Shown piece by piece: positions 39,614 to 51,562 of a stretch of DNA of 64,000 nt. The notes under the pieces are model-generated. The model had not been told where the DNA came from and made no database searches. It saw nothing but the letters and a program-made list of their open reading frames with translations. The translations under genes were made by a program, and so were the position numbers. The DNA comes from Echinometra lucunter. Taxonomy: Eukaryota > Echinodermata > Echinoidea > Camarodonta > Echinometridae. The DNA lies in the NCBI GenBank assembly GCA_029962745.1, contig CM057156.1:28539791-28603790 (forward strand), read 5' to 3'. Position 1 is the stretch's first letter. Every line of letters starts with the position of its first letter.

Positions 39614-42600
39614 ACTTTTTGAGGTTTGACTTTATCAAGGATACTGGAAAAAACTGCAAATAAAATACGTCAATCTCTTGATCCAAAGTACGTATGGCAT
39701 AATGAAGTTATATGCCTTATAACTTGAGAGGACAATCATTTTGCTTATAGTGCTTGAAGATGTACAAAAATACAGTTGTCACATACCGAAATATCGGGGG
39801 AAAAAACAATTAATGCAATACGTTTATAGGAAGAAAAAAATAGTGGAAGTTGGCCACCAAACATGAACTTCTTTAATCAAATAGGGAAGTTATGAAATAC
39901 TAGAAGGGATAATTACAGAGACATTTGATCTAATGCCCTTGGGCGAAATATATCATTTCTTTCTTTTGATGGTCAACGCAAGTCGAACATGATACCATGC
40001 ATGTGTGAGGGCAAATTTGTTAACCTTTTCTGAACTGGTTCATGTGTAGGGTCATATCAAATGCACCCGTTTTCACTTTTTATATTTCTCATCACTCATT
40101 AAAAAAGAAACCGCCCGCTGCAAAGAAGTTGATTACAACACCGCATCATTACACTTGTACGTGTGCGTTATAGTAGCGTGGGTGTGTATGGTATGTGGGC
40201 GTGTGAGTGTGTATGTTTGTGTGTTTACCATTTCCAGGTGCGCGACACGTGTATTCACCGTTGCAAACACCGAGCGCTCAAATTCGATTAGTTATGATAC
40301 GTGTGACAGCCTTCGTTTCCACACATGCATTTACCACCACCGATCACTGCTGACAGGATACCTATCGGAGTGATGAGTTTCCAATTCGTAGATTAAGTAC
40401 TAGTATCTAATCACATGATCCTCACCCGGGCGTTTTTTGCTTAATTTGGTTGATTGCGTCCTTCAGGGCTTCAGTAGGAGATATTTTTATATCTGATAAC
40501 ATCAATTTAGGGTACACGCACTTTGTGTCGGACAACGGTTCAATAACCATGGTAGCTTTATTGAACAGGATAGCGAACAGCTAGGTGAAAGTTATTTGTT
40601 TATTCGTAGTGTCGAAGATTTCCGAGTGTGTTGAAGAATCATCGAAACTCCAAGTAGGGCCTACTAAAATATATCTACAGAATTTAATATCCAAGACTGT
40701 TGATATGGCATTTGTTGCCTCTTCTGTGCTAATGCAAAGTTTCGTCAAGAATATGCGTTAATATGCCTAACAAAATAATGCTAACAGGTTCAAGAAAGGT
40801 TTTGTAAATGTATACCGAACTCCACACATACCACCTGTTTTTTATATATGTAATTCCATATGCTTTATTGAAAAAATATTACTTTGCTAGTCTATTTAGA
40901 AGGGGAAATAGAGACTAAAGAGGATCATGTATCAAAAAGCCATTATTGAGGTTATTGCCAATGTAAGCAATCTGTAAGGTCAATCTGCGATAAATTGATA
41001 CATTTTCACATGCTTCCGAGCTTTTCTTTTTACAGATAAGTTATGGGTCCGTAACTCTTAAGAAGTCTTTTGAATTTTCAAAGAGGGGGTACTACTTTCA
41101 AAGAGAAAACGAAATAATTATGGACCACATTAATTAAACTTGCCGGTCCTGGCTTCCATTACCTGCATTCTCAAAAGTTCAATGATATCGTATATTGTCA
41201 TTAAAACCAACTTTGAATTCATTTAAACATGACTCCACCCCCCCCCCGTAATTTTGACAATGCCCAAAGTCAGATCAAGCACGCACTGTTTAGGGACTTG
41301 GCATTGACAATTAACAATGACAAGGGTAAAAATAACAATGTAAAGCGTCTAAAACTCCTCCCCAAAATGTAAATATTATGATCCGTCCACTTACTGCTGT
41401 TAAAGAGTACCTATCTCCATCACGCTTGCTAATGGGATGTTGCACTTTACTCTTTTTTTTTCTGTTCGCCATTTCAAATTACATTTACTGATTGTATCCT
41501 CAGAGCAATGTTTCGTACGTTGTTTCAGTCAAATCCGGTACTTATTGGTAATGCCTGGATGTTTCTAAGGTTATCCGGAATGCATACGGTTATTATATGC
41601 ATAAACTACTTAGGGTGTGGCATCAATATCAATCTATGTCGAACGATCCGTCTCTTCCCTCTAAGCTAACAAAACCCACTTTCTCCAGTTCTCTTCTCTG
41701 CAAACATTACAAAGGACAAGATTACACTTCGGCAAAAAACCCCAATAATGTCCAATTACGGGCATCATATGCGTAACAGGACAAAAGTTCTCGGGAAGGA
41801 AGACCGACCACCCCCCCCCCCCCCCCGCCCCTGTGCGTGAGCCTCCTCGCCCTAACCCCATTTTTGTCCCTATCAGGGAAGAAAAGTATTTCCGTTCATA
41901 TATCAATTAGTTGATTTTGAGTGGATACCCGAGAGCCAATGTTTTTATTTGTAGCTCGTTTTGTTTTCCTATACGTCTAGTTACTCAATTCCATCTTATT
42001 TGTGGACGTGCTGTTGACTATCATAACACTCTTCAAGCACGCTACTTCATCAAATTCAAACTGAGGTAGGAAACTTTCTCAGTATATTGAGAATGTCATG
42101 TTTCTTTAAAACTCACGAGAGCGCAAGTCCCATGCACATGCAAACATTTATCGGAAAGATAGTTTGGACAATGCTGTGTTGAGAATCACTCCATTCTCTT
42201 AAAATTTACTTCCTGCAACTACCAGAACTAAAGACTGACATTAAAAGGTATTGCGTGTCATTTTTGTTTCCAAGGAAACAAAAATCACTACTTTTTTTGC
42301 ATGTTGCGAACTTATATTATTATTATCATATTTCTTCTTGAAAAAAAGATATGACCAGATATGACATGATATGACCAGAAGAGTGTATCATTTTCATTCT
42401 TTTGATCTGCAGGTGAAAGGAAAAAGCAGTGTAGGTGAAACAAAAGAAAAGCGTATAGCTCTTCCGAAAGTACTTGTCAGCATGATTAAAAAGAAAAACT
42501 TCAACAGCCCGTAGATACCATGGATACAGTGATACGGAAAGATCGCATTCATAAATGAAATTCGGAAAGAGAGAGGGAGCTGAATGCATGGGGAACCTAC

Positions 42601-42870
42601 TCCAAGCATGACAAGTTGTAACGTGGTACTAAACATGACAGCTAAAATCGATGATAAGCACTTCGCATATTGTTGACTCCATTTACCTGTTTACGACGAA
42701 AGAAAAATGAATATAATTTTTATGCAAAATTCTAAACACATATGGATCTCGATATCAGATTCAAGGTTATCATGGATTACTATGTAAATTGATGATTTAA
42801 AGCTAATACTTCTAAATGGTGAAGCATTATGATAACCTCATCCGTATCCACATGACACCTTATTCCTGTG

Positions 42871-42872
<2 letters not shown>
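39614..42872. other. Unrecognised non-coding sequence
   Basis: It contains a GT-rich stretch at about 40,155-40,230, C runs near 41,237-41,248 and 41,811-41,826, and an 11-bp-stem hairpin with a 2-nt loop at 42,261-42,284 (TTTTTGTTTCC / GGAAACAAAAA). No gene is supported. Confidence 0.5.

Positions 42873-42926
<54 letters not shown>
42873..42926. repeat. C11-(CT)n compound tract
   Basis: About 11 C then about 21 CT dinucleotides. It produces alternating Arg/Glu and Leu/Ser artefact frames. Confidence 0.95.
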
Positions 42927-42931
<5 letters not shown>

Positions 42932-44382
42932 GGCAGTTCGGGAAAGCAACATAATCCCTGCAGAAAGAAAAGCCTATCACAGTTTTGGCTTTTTTGTTGG
43001 TTTTTTATCATCAGCTAACGTGACAAATATGCAACTTTGATGAATTAATTACATCTACTGGATTCGATGTCGTATGTCATTAAAGGGAAGAGGGTCATTT
43101 TGTTGATGATGAGGAAGATAATGAATGTTGGATAGGTAAAGATGATGCCATGCGTAGTGGTGATTTGGGTGATGATGCTAAACATTAAGTGCTACTTGTT
43201 ATTAAAACTAAACCCATCATAGTGATTTGAAAATTGGATGAAACACAACAGTATCTACCACTGATAATAAAGACTAAAACCCAAGTACTGAGATTTCAAA
43301 AGTATTATGACTTGCCCAATGCTATCGTCGCTTAGAAGATACAGATTTCTTTCAAATACCACTTGATAACCTTGAACAGTCGATACATTTTACCTCGTTG
43401 AGCACGCACTGGCAAGACGGGGAGCTAAAATTAGCTAGCAATACTTCACAGGTTTTTGCACCATAGCTGCGAATACAAGGTTACCTGTCTGTTTCAAGGA
43501 ATTTTTATTTCCCGGGAAATTGACGCGTTTTTCATACAATTATTAGAGATATGAAAGAATGGTCTTTTCATCATCAGTTCAACACAAGCCATTCGTGTTG
43601 CTTGTTTGTTGTAATAACACTGCATGTATTCTACCCTGGAACAAGCATAATATTCTCACTCGATTGGTCAGAATAATACACTCCTCTCACAATATGCAGA
43701 TCCCTGGATTCTAATATCTAGGGTATGAGTACCATGATGTTTGATCATATTTTACAAAATGTCGCCCATGAAATCCTTGAACTTGGATGGGCAGGTTATG
43801 TGTTTAGTTGTGGGTTTGTTATCCATTATGGCATCTCAAAAAGAAGTGGAATAAACTGCCAAATAAACTGAACTCTTTACAACAAAAATGTAAACGTCTA
43901 AAATATGAATCTGCCTGTGCAATGATGACGTTTAGATATATCTTTACATTACATATAAACATGCACTATATAGTATAAACAATGATTTGCTTTAAATGAA
44001 ATGATGCAAGTCAAAAATGTCACTATGATATGATTTTCAGATACATTATATACATTACGTTTCCGTCACATAAGCATAAACATGCATTATGAACAACGTT
44101 TAGGTGTTTGCAGACTTGGAAATGAAATAATATAAGTCATCACGCTGATGCGACTTGTAGATAATGCTTTCGGTATTATACCGCACCCATGATACAAGCA
44201 ACGACACTGATTACTTCATAGTACAATCTTTGCGGTATTCCGATGCTCTTTCGAAGAAAGGAGAAGGCTTAACGTCTTGAAACATTAATCTAAACAATGC
44301 TTAATTCCCAGGAGAGAAATGAAGACCTGGATGACAATAATGGCAGAGAAGGACTGCAGGAGAGATGTGAGGGGAGCGAAGG
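42927..44382. other. Unrecognised AT-rich sequence
   Basis: Nothing recognised. Confidence 0.5.
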
Positions 44383-44526
44383 GGAGGAGAGAGAGAGATA
44401 GAGAGAATGAGAAAAAGAGAGAAAAGGCGAGATGGGAAAACTGAGAGTGAGACAGAGAGAGAGACAGAGAAAGAGTCAGAGGGAGAGAGAGAGAGAGAAA
44501 GAGAGAGCCAGAGACGGAGAGGGGGC
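44383..44526. repeat. (GA)n-rich purine tract
   Basis: About 140 bp of imperfect GA/GAGA purine sequence ending in a short G run. The minus-strand Ser/Leu-rich frames are artefacts. Confidence 0.9.
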
Positions 44527-44548
44527 GACGAAAAAGGAGATAAATTAA

Positions 44549-45012
44549 AGGGAAAGTCCACCCTGGAAGTTTCACTGTTTCAATAAAAGGAGATAAATTT
44601 GAGCAGCGTTTTAAAAAAGAAATGAGCAAAATCGGTCAAAGAATAAAAAAAATTACACTCATTTACATTTTTTAGTAAATTACTCTCGGCTCTGCAAATT
44701 GTTACACATTTTCTTACCCCATAGTCAAAGTATGTTATGTAAAAAGCAATTCTTCTGAACATACATTGATTATGGGGGTTAGAAAATGTGTAACAGAAAT
44801 AGAAGACGTCTTCTATTTCTGTGATGTAGACCTGCTCTCATATGATGTCATCAGTGTTGCCAATTTGCAGAGCCGAGAGTAGTTTACTAAAAAATGTAAA
44901 TGAGTGTAATTTTCTTATTCTTTGACCGATTTTGCTCATTACTTTTTCAAAATGCTGTTCAAATTTATCTCCTTTTATTGAAACAGTGAAACTTCTAGGA
45001 TGGACTTACCCT
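44549..45012. mobile_element. Foldback MITE with about 152-bp terminal inverted repeats, TTAA target
   Basis: The arms 44,549-44,701 and 44,861-45,012 are near-perfect inverted copies. Left starts AGGGAAAGTCCACC; right (reverse complement) starts AGGGTAAGTCCATCC. TTAA flanks both sides (44,545-44,548; 45,013-45,016). Inside, 44,701-44,795 is a second long hairpin, and 44,795-44,820 is a perfect 26-bp palindrome centred on GACGTC. There is no coding sequence. TTAA plus AGGG ends suggests Kolobok- or piggyBac-related mobilisation; that is inference. Confidence 0.9.
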
Positions 45013-45060
45013 TTAAAAGCGTACCAGTCACCCATTGACTCTCTACACACTTAAAATTAA

Positions 45061-45382
45061 AGGTTCAATTTTGCACCCTAAATGCAACACTGGCAGCACC
45101 TTTCATGCCTTTGGGGGTGCAAGCTTCCACCCTACATGAAAAAGGTGCAAAAATGCACCTTTTTGTACTTGTTTGAACCCGAAAATGTCCGTCTGCACCA
45201 GTAAAGGTGCACCTTTGCACCTTTAAGTTTGCAGAAATTTTCGCATTCAAAAGGGTACAAATTTGTACCTTGCCTTAGGGTACAACTCTGCACCCTCAGT
45301 GGTTCATAATGCTTCTTTGGGTGCAGTGTTGTACCCATAAAGGAGCTCCAAGTGTTGCATTTATAGGTTGCAAAATTGAACT
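45061..45382. mobile_element. MITE with palindromic GGTGCA/GGTACA modules, TTAA target
   Basis: The ends are inverted: left AGGTTCAATTTTGCACCC, right (reverse complement) AGTTCAATTTTGCAACC, each followed within a few bases by AAATGCAACACT. It is flanked by TTAA (45,057-45,060) and TTAT (45,383-45,386). The interior is a chain of short palindromic units such as AAGGTGCAAAAATGCACCTT, GGGTACAAATTTGTACC and GGGTGCAGTGTTGTACCC. It is non-coding and lies only 48 bp from the preceding MITE. Confidence 0.75.
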
Positions 45383-45654
45383 TTATATCCTTAATGTGTA
45401 TATTATGGGTTTCATGCGAATATACAATACTCAATATTTCAGCTTGGCTTCCCATAGAAACATATTGTGAGTTCTTACACTCTCGATGAACATAAACCCC
45501 GACTAGCTGCTCTTTCAAAGGTCTTTGAATTAAACTAGTCGACGCATGCGTATATTATCATACGCGCGCCCATGAATTTTGGCTGTTTATAAAATCGAAC
45601 TGCCATTCGATTCGGGAGGAGGGGCGGCCCATACGTTAGAATATCCGGTAAAGG

Positions 45655-45700
45655 TTTTTTTTTTTTTTTTCTTCTTTTTTTTTTCTTCTTTTTTTTTAGG
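45655..45700. repeat. T-rich tract with C interruptions
   Basis: Poly-T of about 45 bp interrupted by C. On the minus strand it is A-rich and encodes an artefactual poly-Lys. Confidence 0.9.
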
Positions 45701-45784
45701 AGGGGGGTATTTCGTACATCATTTTCTTCAGGTGATTGGTAATCTTTAAGGTAGTAGAGCAGAGTTGATCGACAAAGGCCAAAA

Positions 45785-46021
45785 AATAAATAAATAGATA
45801 ATAATGATAATAATGTACAGTTTTTGTATAGCACATCACACATTACATCTGTATGTCCCCACGCGCCTCAAGAAAAAGAGAAGAGGAAGAATTAAGATAA
45901 GTTACCGAGCTTACTTCGTTGAACTAAGATACGTTTTGAATAAGTGTGTTTTAAGGGCAGATTTAAACTTATCTATTTTGTCTATTTTTCTTTGTTTGGG
46001 AGGCTATTCCATAAAACCAGG
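45785..46021 (-). mobile_element. L2/CR1-like LINE 3' end with C-terminal ORF remnant
   Basis: On the minus strand, 45,967-45,911 reads FKSALKTHLFKTYLSSTK and then a stop, the typical C-terminus of L2/CR1-type ORF2. Upstream, in another frame, LWNSLPNKEK (about 46,015-45,985) is the block expected about 15 residues earlier, separated by decay (stops). Downstream is a tail with TTGTATAGCACATCAC next to an ATAATGATAATAAT triplet run. Only about 240 bp of the element remains. Confidence 0.75.
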
Positions 46022-46348
46022 GCAGCATGAGCAAACCATAAGTAAGAAGAAATAGACAGACAACGCAGATAGGCAGACAGATATAAATAGAAAGAGAAGC
46101 ATGCAGATACAGAGCGATAGATTTAATAGGTGGAAAAACAACAACATTCGAATACATTGATAGCTGAAGATAAGAGCGGTATACCAATAGGTATATCTAT
46201 TTAGAAAGAGAAGCAGAGTAAACAAGAAAGAGAAAGAGAGGAGATGATAGGCATGATGCTTTTACCCTGTGAATAATCCTGAAAATCGTGACGGAACATG
46301 CTTGTTTAATTACTGTGTCATGTATTCAACATAGATTTTCATTCTATA

Positions 46349-46696
46349 AGGCGCTTTCAGATAATGATGCGACTTTGTGGCTGTGGCGCCACTTTGTGTG
46401 CACACATTTTTTGTATTCAGGTAATTTTATGATGCGACTTTGTGCCGCCACTTACGCTAATGAACGCGCAATCTCATGACAAAATATTTTGCGCTAACTT
46501 TTCAGGAATTTAAAAAAAAAAAAAGCGATATGCCGTGTCTCCCAGACTTAAGGCATTTTTTGCAGCCAGGCAGCAAACCAAAATGTGCCGTGCCTCGGCG
46601 ACATTTTTTCGTCGCCCCATACCCCATAAACCTGTACGCAAAAAATGTGTGCACACAAAGTGGCGCCAAAAAATCGCATCATATCTGAAAGCGCCT
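46349..46696. mobile_element. TA-flanked inverted-repeat DNA transposon (348 bp)
   Basis: Left end AGGCGCTTTCAGATAATG and right end (reverse complement) AGGCGCTTTCAGATATG. The match extends with small gaps through GATGCGA, TGGCGCCACTTTGTGTGC and ACACATTTTTTG. It is flanked by TA on both sides (46,347-46,348; 46,697-46,698). The internal open frames are not transposases. A TA target fits Tc1/mariner and several other superfamilies. Confidence 0.85.
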
Positions 46697-46993
46697 TAAA
46701 TCGTATATTGCCAGTTTGTCTGTCAGTAAAATTAATCTATAAACTATCTTTATACATGCATTTTTCACCCCACATCATGGCAATGTTATTAACTTGAGAA
46801 AAACCAAAAAGCTTTGGACTGATCTATTCTGTCCGCCTCTTTTTATTTATTTGTTTATTAATTTTTAGAGGGTACCTTTAAGCGAGCTGCGACCAGGTGG
46901 GATGAACGAGTAATTATGACAAGTGATTCACAGGGCTCTTTTTTGATTGATTTTGCCTATTGAAATGGAACAATGATCACATAATGAGATTAC

Positions 46994-46996
<3 letters not shown>

Positions 46997-47028
<32 letters not shown>
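46997..47028. repeat. (TC)n microsatellite
   Basis: About 15 TC dinucleotides. Confidence 0.95.
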
Positions 47029-47031
<3 letters not shown>

Positions 47032-50000
47032 GAATATGATTTTATTCCATGTCCTAATATGCTTATCGTCTAATAGCGCAGTAACACACTGAGCATATTC
47101 ATGTTTACATAATGGTATATGGAGATAATGCAAAGATGTGTTAAGGTTTGGACAATAAGGTTATACTCTTAATAAATTTGCGGGCTTATTGTTATCGTAT
47201 TAGCAGTATAACATATCTCGAACTTTTGTGCTTTTCATTTGTGTGAGAGCAAATTCAGTTTCACAAGGTTCATTCAATTAAAGTTGTTTCATAATTGAAA
47301 ATGTTCAGTTTGTTTTCCCTGACTATCATTCGCTCTTATAGTGAGAGCGAGTATCGCTACCAAAATCCGTTACCTACATTATTAATTATGCGTACAATCT
47401 CTACGTCTAGGGGCGTGTGGGCGTGTGTATGTGTGTGTGGGTGAAAGGATTTATTCAGGTTGTTTTGGCGTGTTTAGGTGTGTAAACTTGAAAGATGTTT
47501 TCAAAATCAGAGTAAGAAGATGGTCTTATGATGAAATCGAGCACTGAAGCTATAGGATTATACGTCATCGCATATCGCATAAAACTGCAACGTTATTTCA
47601 CGCCGCATTTGTGACAACTCATTTCTAACTCTGTCGCTTTGTCGCTAATAGTTTAAGAAGGAAGTTAATCACGTGACGAGATTATACAAGTCGTCGACTG
47701 GTATGCACAAGATCAGATGGCAAAACGATAATACATGCAAGATCACAAAGGCCTCTCCAAATGCATCAAACATATGCGGTGAAATACACATTCCATATCT
47801 CTGCTGCGGAATTAATGGCGTGCTTATATAGGTTTTGAGTACACAGAACAAGTGGAAAGAGTCTCGCGCAAACACCAGCCCATATGAGATTTAAAGGTGC
47901 TATGCAATCCTACGCCATGTACCAACTGTATGGCAACGCCAAAGGCAAAGCACTGAGGTAATGCAGTTTATTCATTTTATTTATTCTATTGTCATGACAT
48001 AAAAGTTCAATCCAGTAAAACTTCTGAAAATTGAATTTTAAGTCTGATTAAAATCCAGTTAATTCTGATAAGAGATTTTATAAAGACCTAAAAAGAGCTT
48101 CTCAATGAAGTATCCACTTTTTAACAAATCAAATTTCACCAAAGTTGTTTTCACTGTTCCTTAGCTTGAAAAAAAAAAATTAATGAACTTAATGTTATGT
48201 GATATGAATATAATTATGTTATATGAATATCCTCCTGTTTATCCGTGTAAATAGGGTCGAAAAGGCGTGAAGTAATGAAATGATTTTAGAGTTTACAGAC
48301 CAGACTGTAAAGTTGCTTTAAATGTTTTTTGTTTTGGGGTTTTTTTTTTGTTTTTTTTTGTTCTTGTTGTTATTCAGCACAATATTATAGAATCTGCTCT
48401 GTTTGCCTCGTCCCATTAATGGATTCTAAAGATTATTCGAGACTGGTATTGACATCATCAAAGTTCCAGCACTTCACCTTCTAAGCAACCGTATCAATTA
48501 TTGATATATTTGCTTTATCTCCGTCGTACAAATGATAATTTTTTTTTTTTTGCTCTTAAAAAATACCTGTCATGAAAGGCGAACGTGACAATCGAGCGTT
48601 TAAAGAATATGCAAAACTCATTGAAAGTCCTTCAACTCTGACCCTTTACAATTACAGCAAAATAGCTTTTGTGATGTTTAGTGTGAAAAAAAGCACGTGA
48701 TGCGAAACAGTGCTTGTTTGCGTGTTATTCCAATTTCTTCTTTCTTTCTCTCTCTCTCTCTCTCTCTGTCTTTCTTTAAAACTGCGATTATTATTATTAA
48801 TTTTGTTATTCTAAAAGATCAATGAACGATTATTAAAGAAGAGAACCGACTGAGCTTCTCTTTCATTTCATTTTCTTTCATTCCTATAACATCGATCAAA
48901 GTCATTTGATTTTCCAAACGCACCCCATGCACTATGAATTATAATTTCAGTTCTTGGGAGCATGGTTTTGTCAAAGGGATCAAAAATTGGAACCCCTGCC
49001 AATAAGCAATGTGAGTCAGTGTTCCTTTAAATTTCGCTTATATACAATGTTTTTATTTGAATTCTTCCCTTTGCAAATAGCACAGTAGTATGTGAGTCTC
49101 CTAAGTCTTTATTACGACTCGCCATATTACGGCGACAGGAAAGAGGCGACATTGAAACGACAGTGGCAGGAATAATTCACATGATTCATTCACGATTCAT
49201 TGCGGTTATAATAACCACCGAATATATTGTTCCATTTGCTGTACTGTCATCATTCTCCTCATCTACATATTGAAACAATAGGTAATAAACTGTCGTGTGT
49301 GCGCAATATCGTGACCAACTCAAATTTACTGGCTTTCTGTAGTAGCAAAAACAACTAATGATCCATACTATCATCAATTCCTTTTTTGAAAGAAAATAAT
49401 TAGCATTCATCTGTTCAACCAAGTTTCATCTATCAAACGCATCATGCTCTGATAATGTCATAATGAATATTTTCTACATACACCCACCATTTTGGATGAA
49501 AATGGTGCATACCAATTTTTCAGAAAAGTAGTCAGGGACTATAGGCATGATAGGGAGTGCAGTGACGAGTTTCAAAGGGATCTTATTATTGTTTATACAC
49601 TTGCTTTATTTGTTTCTTAAACATGTAAAAAGAGTTTTAATGCAACTAATTATACACGAAATTTCAAAAGCACTTTTATTTTATCCTCAATCTTACCACT
49701 GAAAAAAAAAATTGTTCAGCTCTTATTCAAGAAAATGTATTTATAAACTGAACTACTTATGTTTGTATAAGATATCATTTCTTTCCCTAACTTTTCGTGC
49801 TGAAAATTGATAATGAAAAACACACACACACCCACGTTTTAAATGGAATGCAGAAAATAAAAGCACGAAAAACGTTATAAAGGATGAGAGGGGAGAAAGT
49901 GAGAGGGGCAAAAAATGAGGGGCAAGGAGAGAAAGAGAGGAGGGGGAAAGATGGACGGGAGGGAAAAAAAGACGGGGTAAGATGGAGAAAGAGTGAGGGG

Positions 50001-50085
50001 ATAGAGAAGATGAGAAAGAGAAAGAGAGAGAGAGAGAGAGCAGTATATGAGTTATGGTGCACGGATCATTACACAGTGTCTATAG
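47029..50085. other. Unrecognised non-coding sequence
   Basis: It contains a short TC run near 48,748-48,767, T-rich tracts near 48,330-48,360 and 48,540-48,552, and a purine-rich GA tract at about 49,885-50,040. A T-rich segment near 47,965-48,010 may be a LINE tail, but weakly. No gene is supported. Confidence 0.45.
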
Positions 50086-50094
50086 GGTTCGGTG

Positions 50095-50330
50095 TAAAAA
50101 TGTCAGAGGTAAAAATGTCAGAAGTAAAAATGTCAGAGGTAAAAATGTCAGAGGTAAAAATGTCAGAGGTAAAAATGTCAGAGGTAAACATGTCAGAGGT
50201 AAAAATGTCAGAAGTAAAAATGTCAGAGATAAAATGTAAGAGGTAAAAATGTCAAAGGTAAAAATGTCAGAGGCAAAAAAGCCAGTGGAAAAAATTGTCA
50301 GCTCTGGAAATGCCGAAGTGAACATGTTAC
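50095..50330 (+). repeat. Left 15-bp tandem array of the foldback element
   Basis: About 14-16 units of TAAAAATGTCAGAGG. The outer units are nearly identical (AGAGG or AGAAG variants). The inner ones, past about 50,225, become short, lose bases and diverge. There are no spacers between units, so it is not a CRISPR array. The open frame through it encodes a five-residue repeat (K-M-S-E-V), a by-product of the 15-bp period. Confidence 0.95.
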
Positions 50331-50420
50331 AGTACAGGTAGGCCCCCTCTACGAATAGTGAATTAGAAAAGTTTTGGCCGCTTCACATGCACTGTGAAAC
50401 ATAATTGTGACAATTGAATA

Positions 50421-50640
50421 AGTAGTAGTAGTAGTAGTAGTAGTATTTATTTCCGTATAAAAAACATAAAAAAACAAAATATACGGTGGATTGTCCGCAT
50501 TCAGCTAAACCAACATGGGAAAGCTGGTCTTCCGTGGGGTCCGGAACAGATACATAAATAAAGACATAACATAAACTGTGTAAAACAAACATAAGTAAAA
50601 CAAAGTAAATTGCGCCTTCTGCGTAAGAAATGTCACGTGG
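50421..50640 (-). mobile_element. Possible LINE 3' tail inside the foldback element
   Basis: A (GTA)n run (50,421-50,444) followed by TATTTATTTCCGTATAAAA and A-rich sequence looks like the 3' end of a minus-strand LINE with its terminal simple repeat. No ORF remnant is visible. Confidence 0.3.
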
Positions 50641-51209
50641 GATGATGTCCATTGTTTTCTTTGAGAGAATAATGGGAAATAAGTTCTTAATGAAATGACA
50701 GAGTGGAAAGAAAATATTTACGTTTGATGTTTTGCATATGCTAACACAATTAACTAATAATTAAGTACAGGTAATTCTTTTGAAAAGATGTAAATTCCGC
50801 AGCGTATCCGATGAGTGACTATACAAAGATCGAATTAGTTCCATTCGCTTGCTTCCTATTCCACGTATTAGGAAAATGATATTCAGGCATTTGTTCACGT
50901 ACACCACGCTTTATATACGAAGAGGAATGTGCACATTTATAATCGTGACTCATGTGAAATGAATGTTGTCAGCTACTAATGTTACAAGTCAAAGTTTTTC
51001 CCACCATCGTTTTTACAATATTCATTAACGTACTATTTTAACGGTACATATATGCTTAATTCCCCCCTCACTCAAACATGTACTTTTTTCCCTACATAAT
51101 CAGTAATGTAGAAACGATGAAAGATTGAACAAAATAGGCAGATAGCTCGCGTGCCCCTTCCTTTCTATAATTCAATATCTGTACCTGTAACATGTTTACT
51201 TCAACATTT

Positions 51210-51562
51210 TCTAATCTGACATACCTCTGACATTTCTACCTCTGACTTTTTACCTCTGTCATATTCAAATCTGAGATTTTTACCTCTTGCATTTTCACCT
51301 CTGGAATTTTTACCTCTGGCAGTTCACCTGGCATTTTACCTCTGACATTTTTACCTCTGACATTTTTACCTCTGACATTATTACCTCTGACATTATTACC
51401 TCGACATTTTTACCTCAGACACTATTACCTCTGACATTATTACCTCTGACATTTTTACCTCTGACATTTTTACCTCTGACATTTTTACCTCTGACATTTT
51501 TACCTCTGACATTATTACCTCTGACATTTTTACCTCTGACATTTTTACCTCTGACATTTTTA
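51210..51562 (-). repeat. Right (inverted) 15-bp tandem array of the foldback element
   Basis: About 23-24 units of the reverse complement (CCTCTGACATTTTTA). Inner units near 51,215-51,330 are degenerate in length and sequence. Outer units from about 51,420 are almost uniform, with TTTTT/TTATT variants. Confidence 0.95.

Noticed and set aside
49884..50040. Purine-rich Lys/Glu/Arg/Gly open frame
   Set aside because: Composition comes from the GA-rich tract adjacent to the foldback element.
50095..50246. Repetitive K-M-S-E-V protein
   Set aside because: The five-residue period is simply the 15-bp DNA unit; the mirror array gives a T-F-L-P-L frame on the other strand.
50095..50330. CRISPR-like array of short repeats
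   Set aside because: Units are contiguous with no spacers, the inverted copy lies 1 kb away, and the whole is bounded by a target duplication; it is a transposon arm in eukaryotic DNA.
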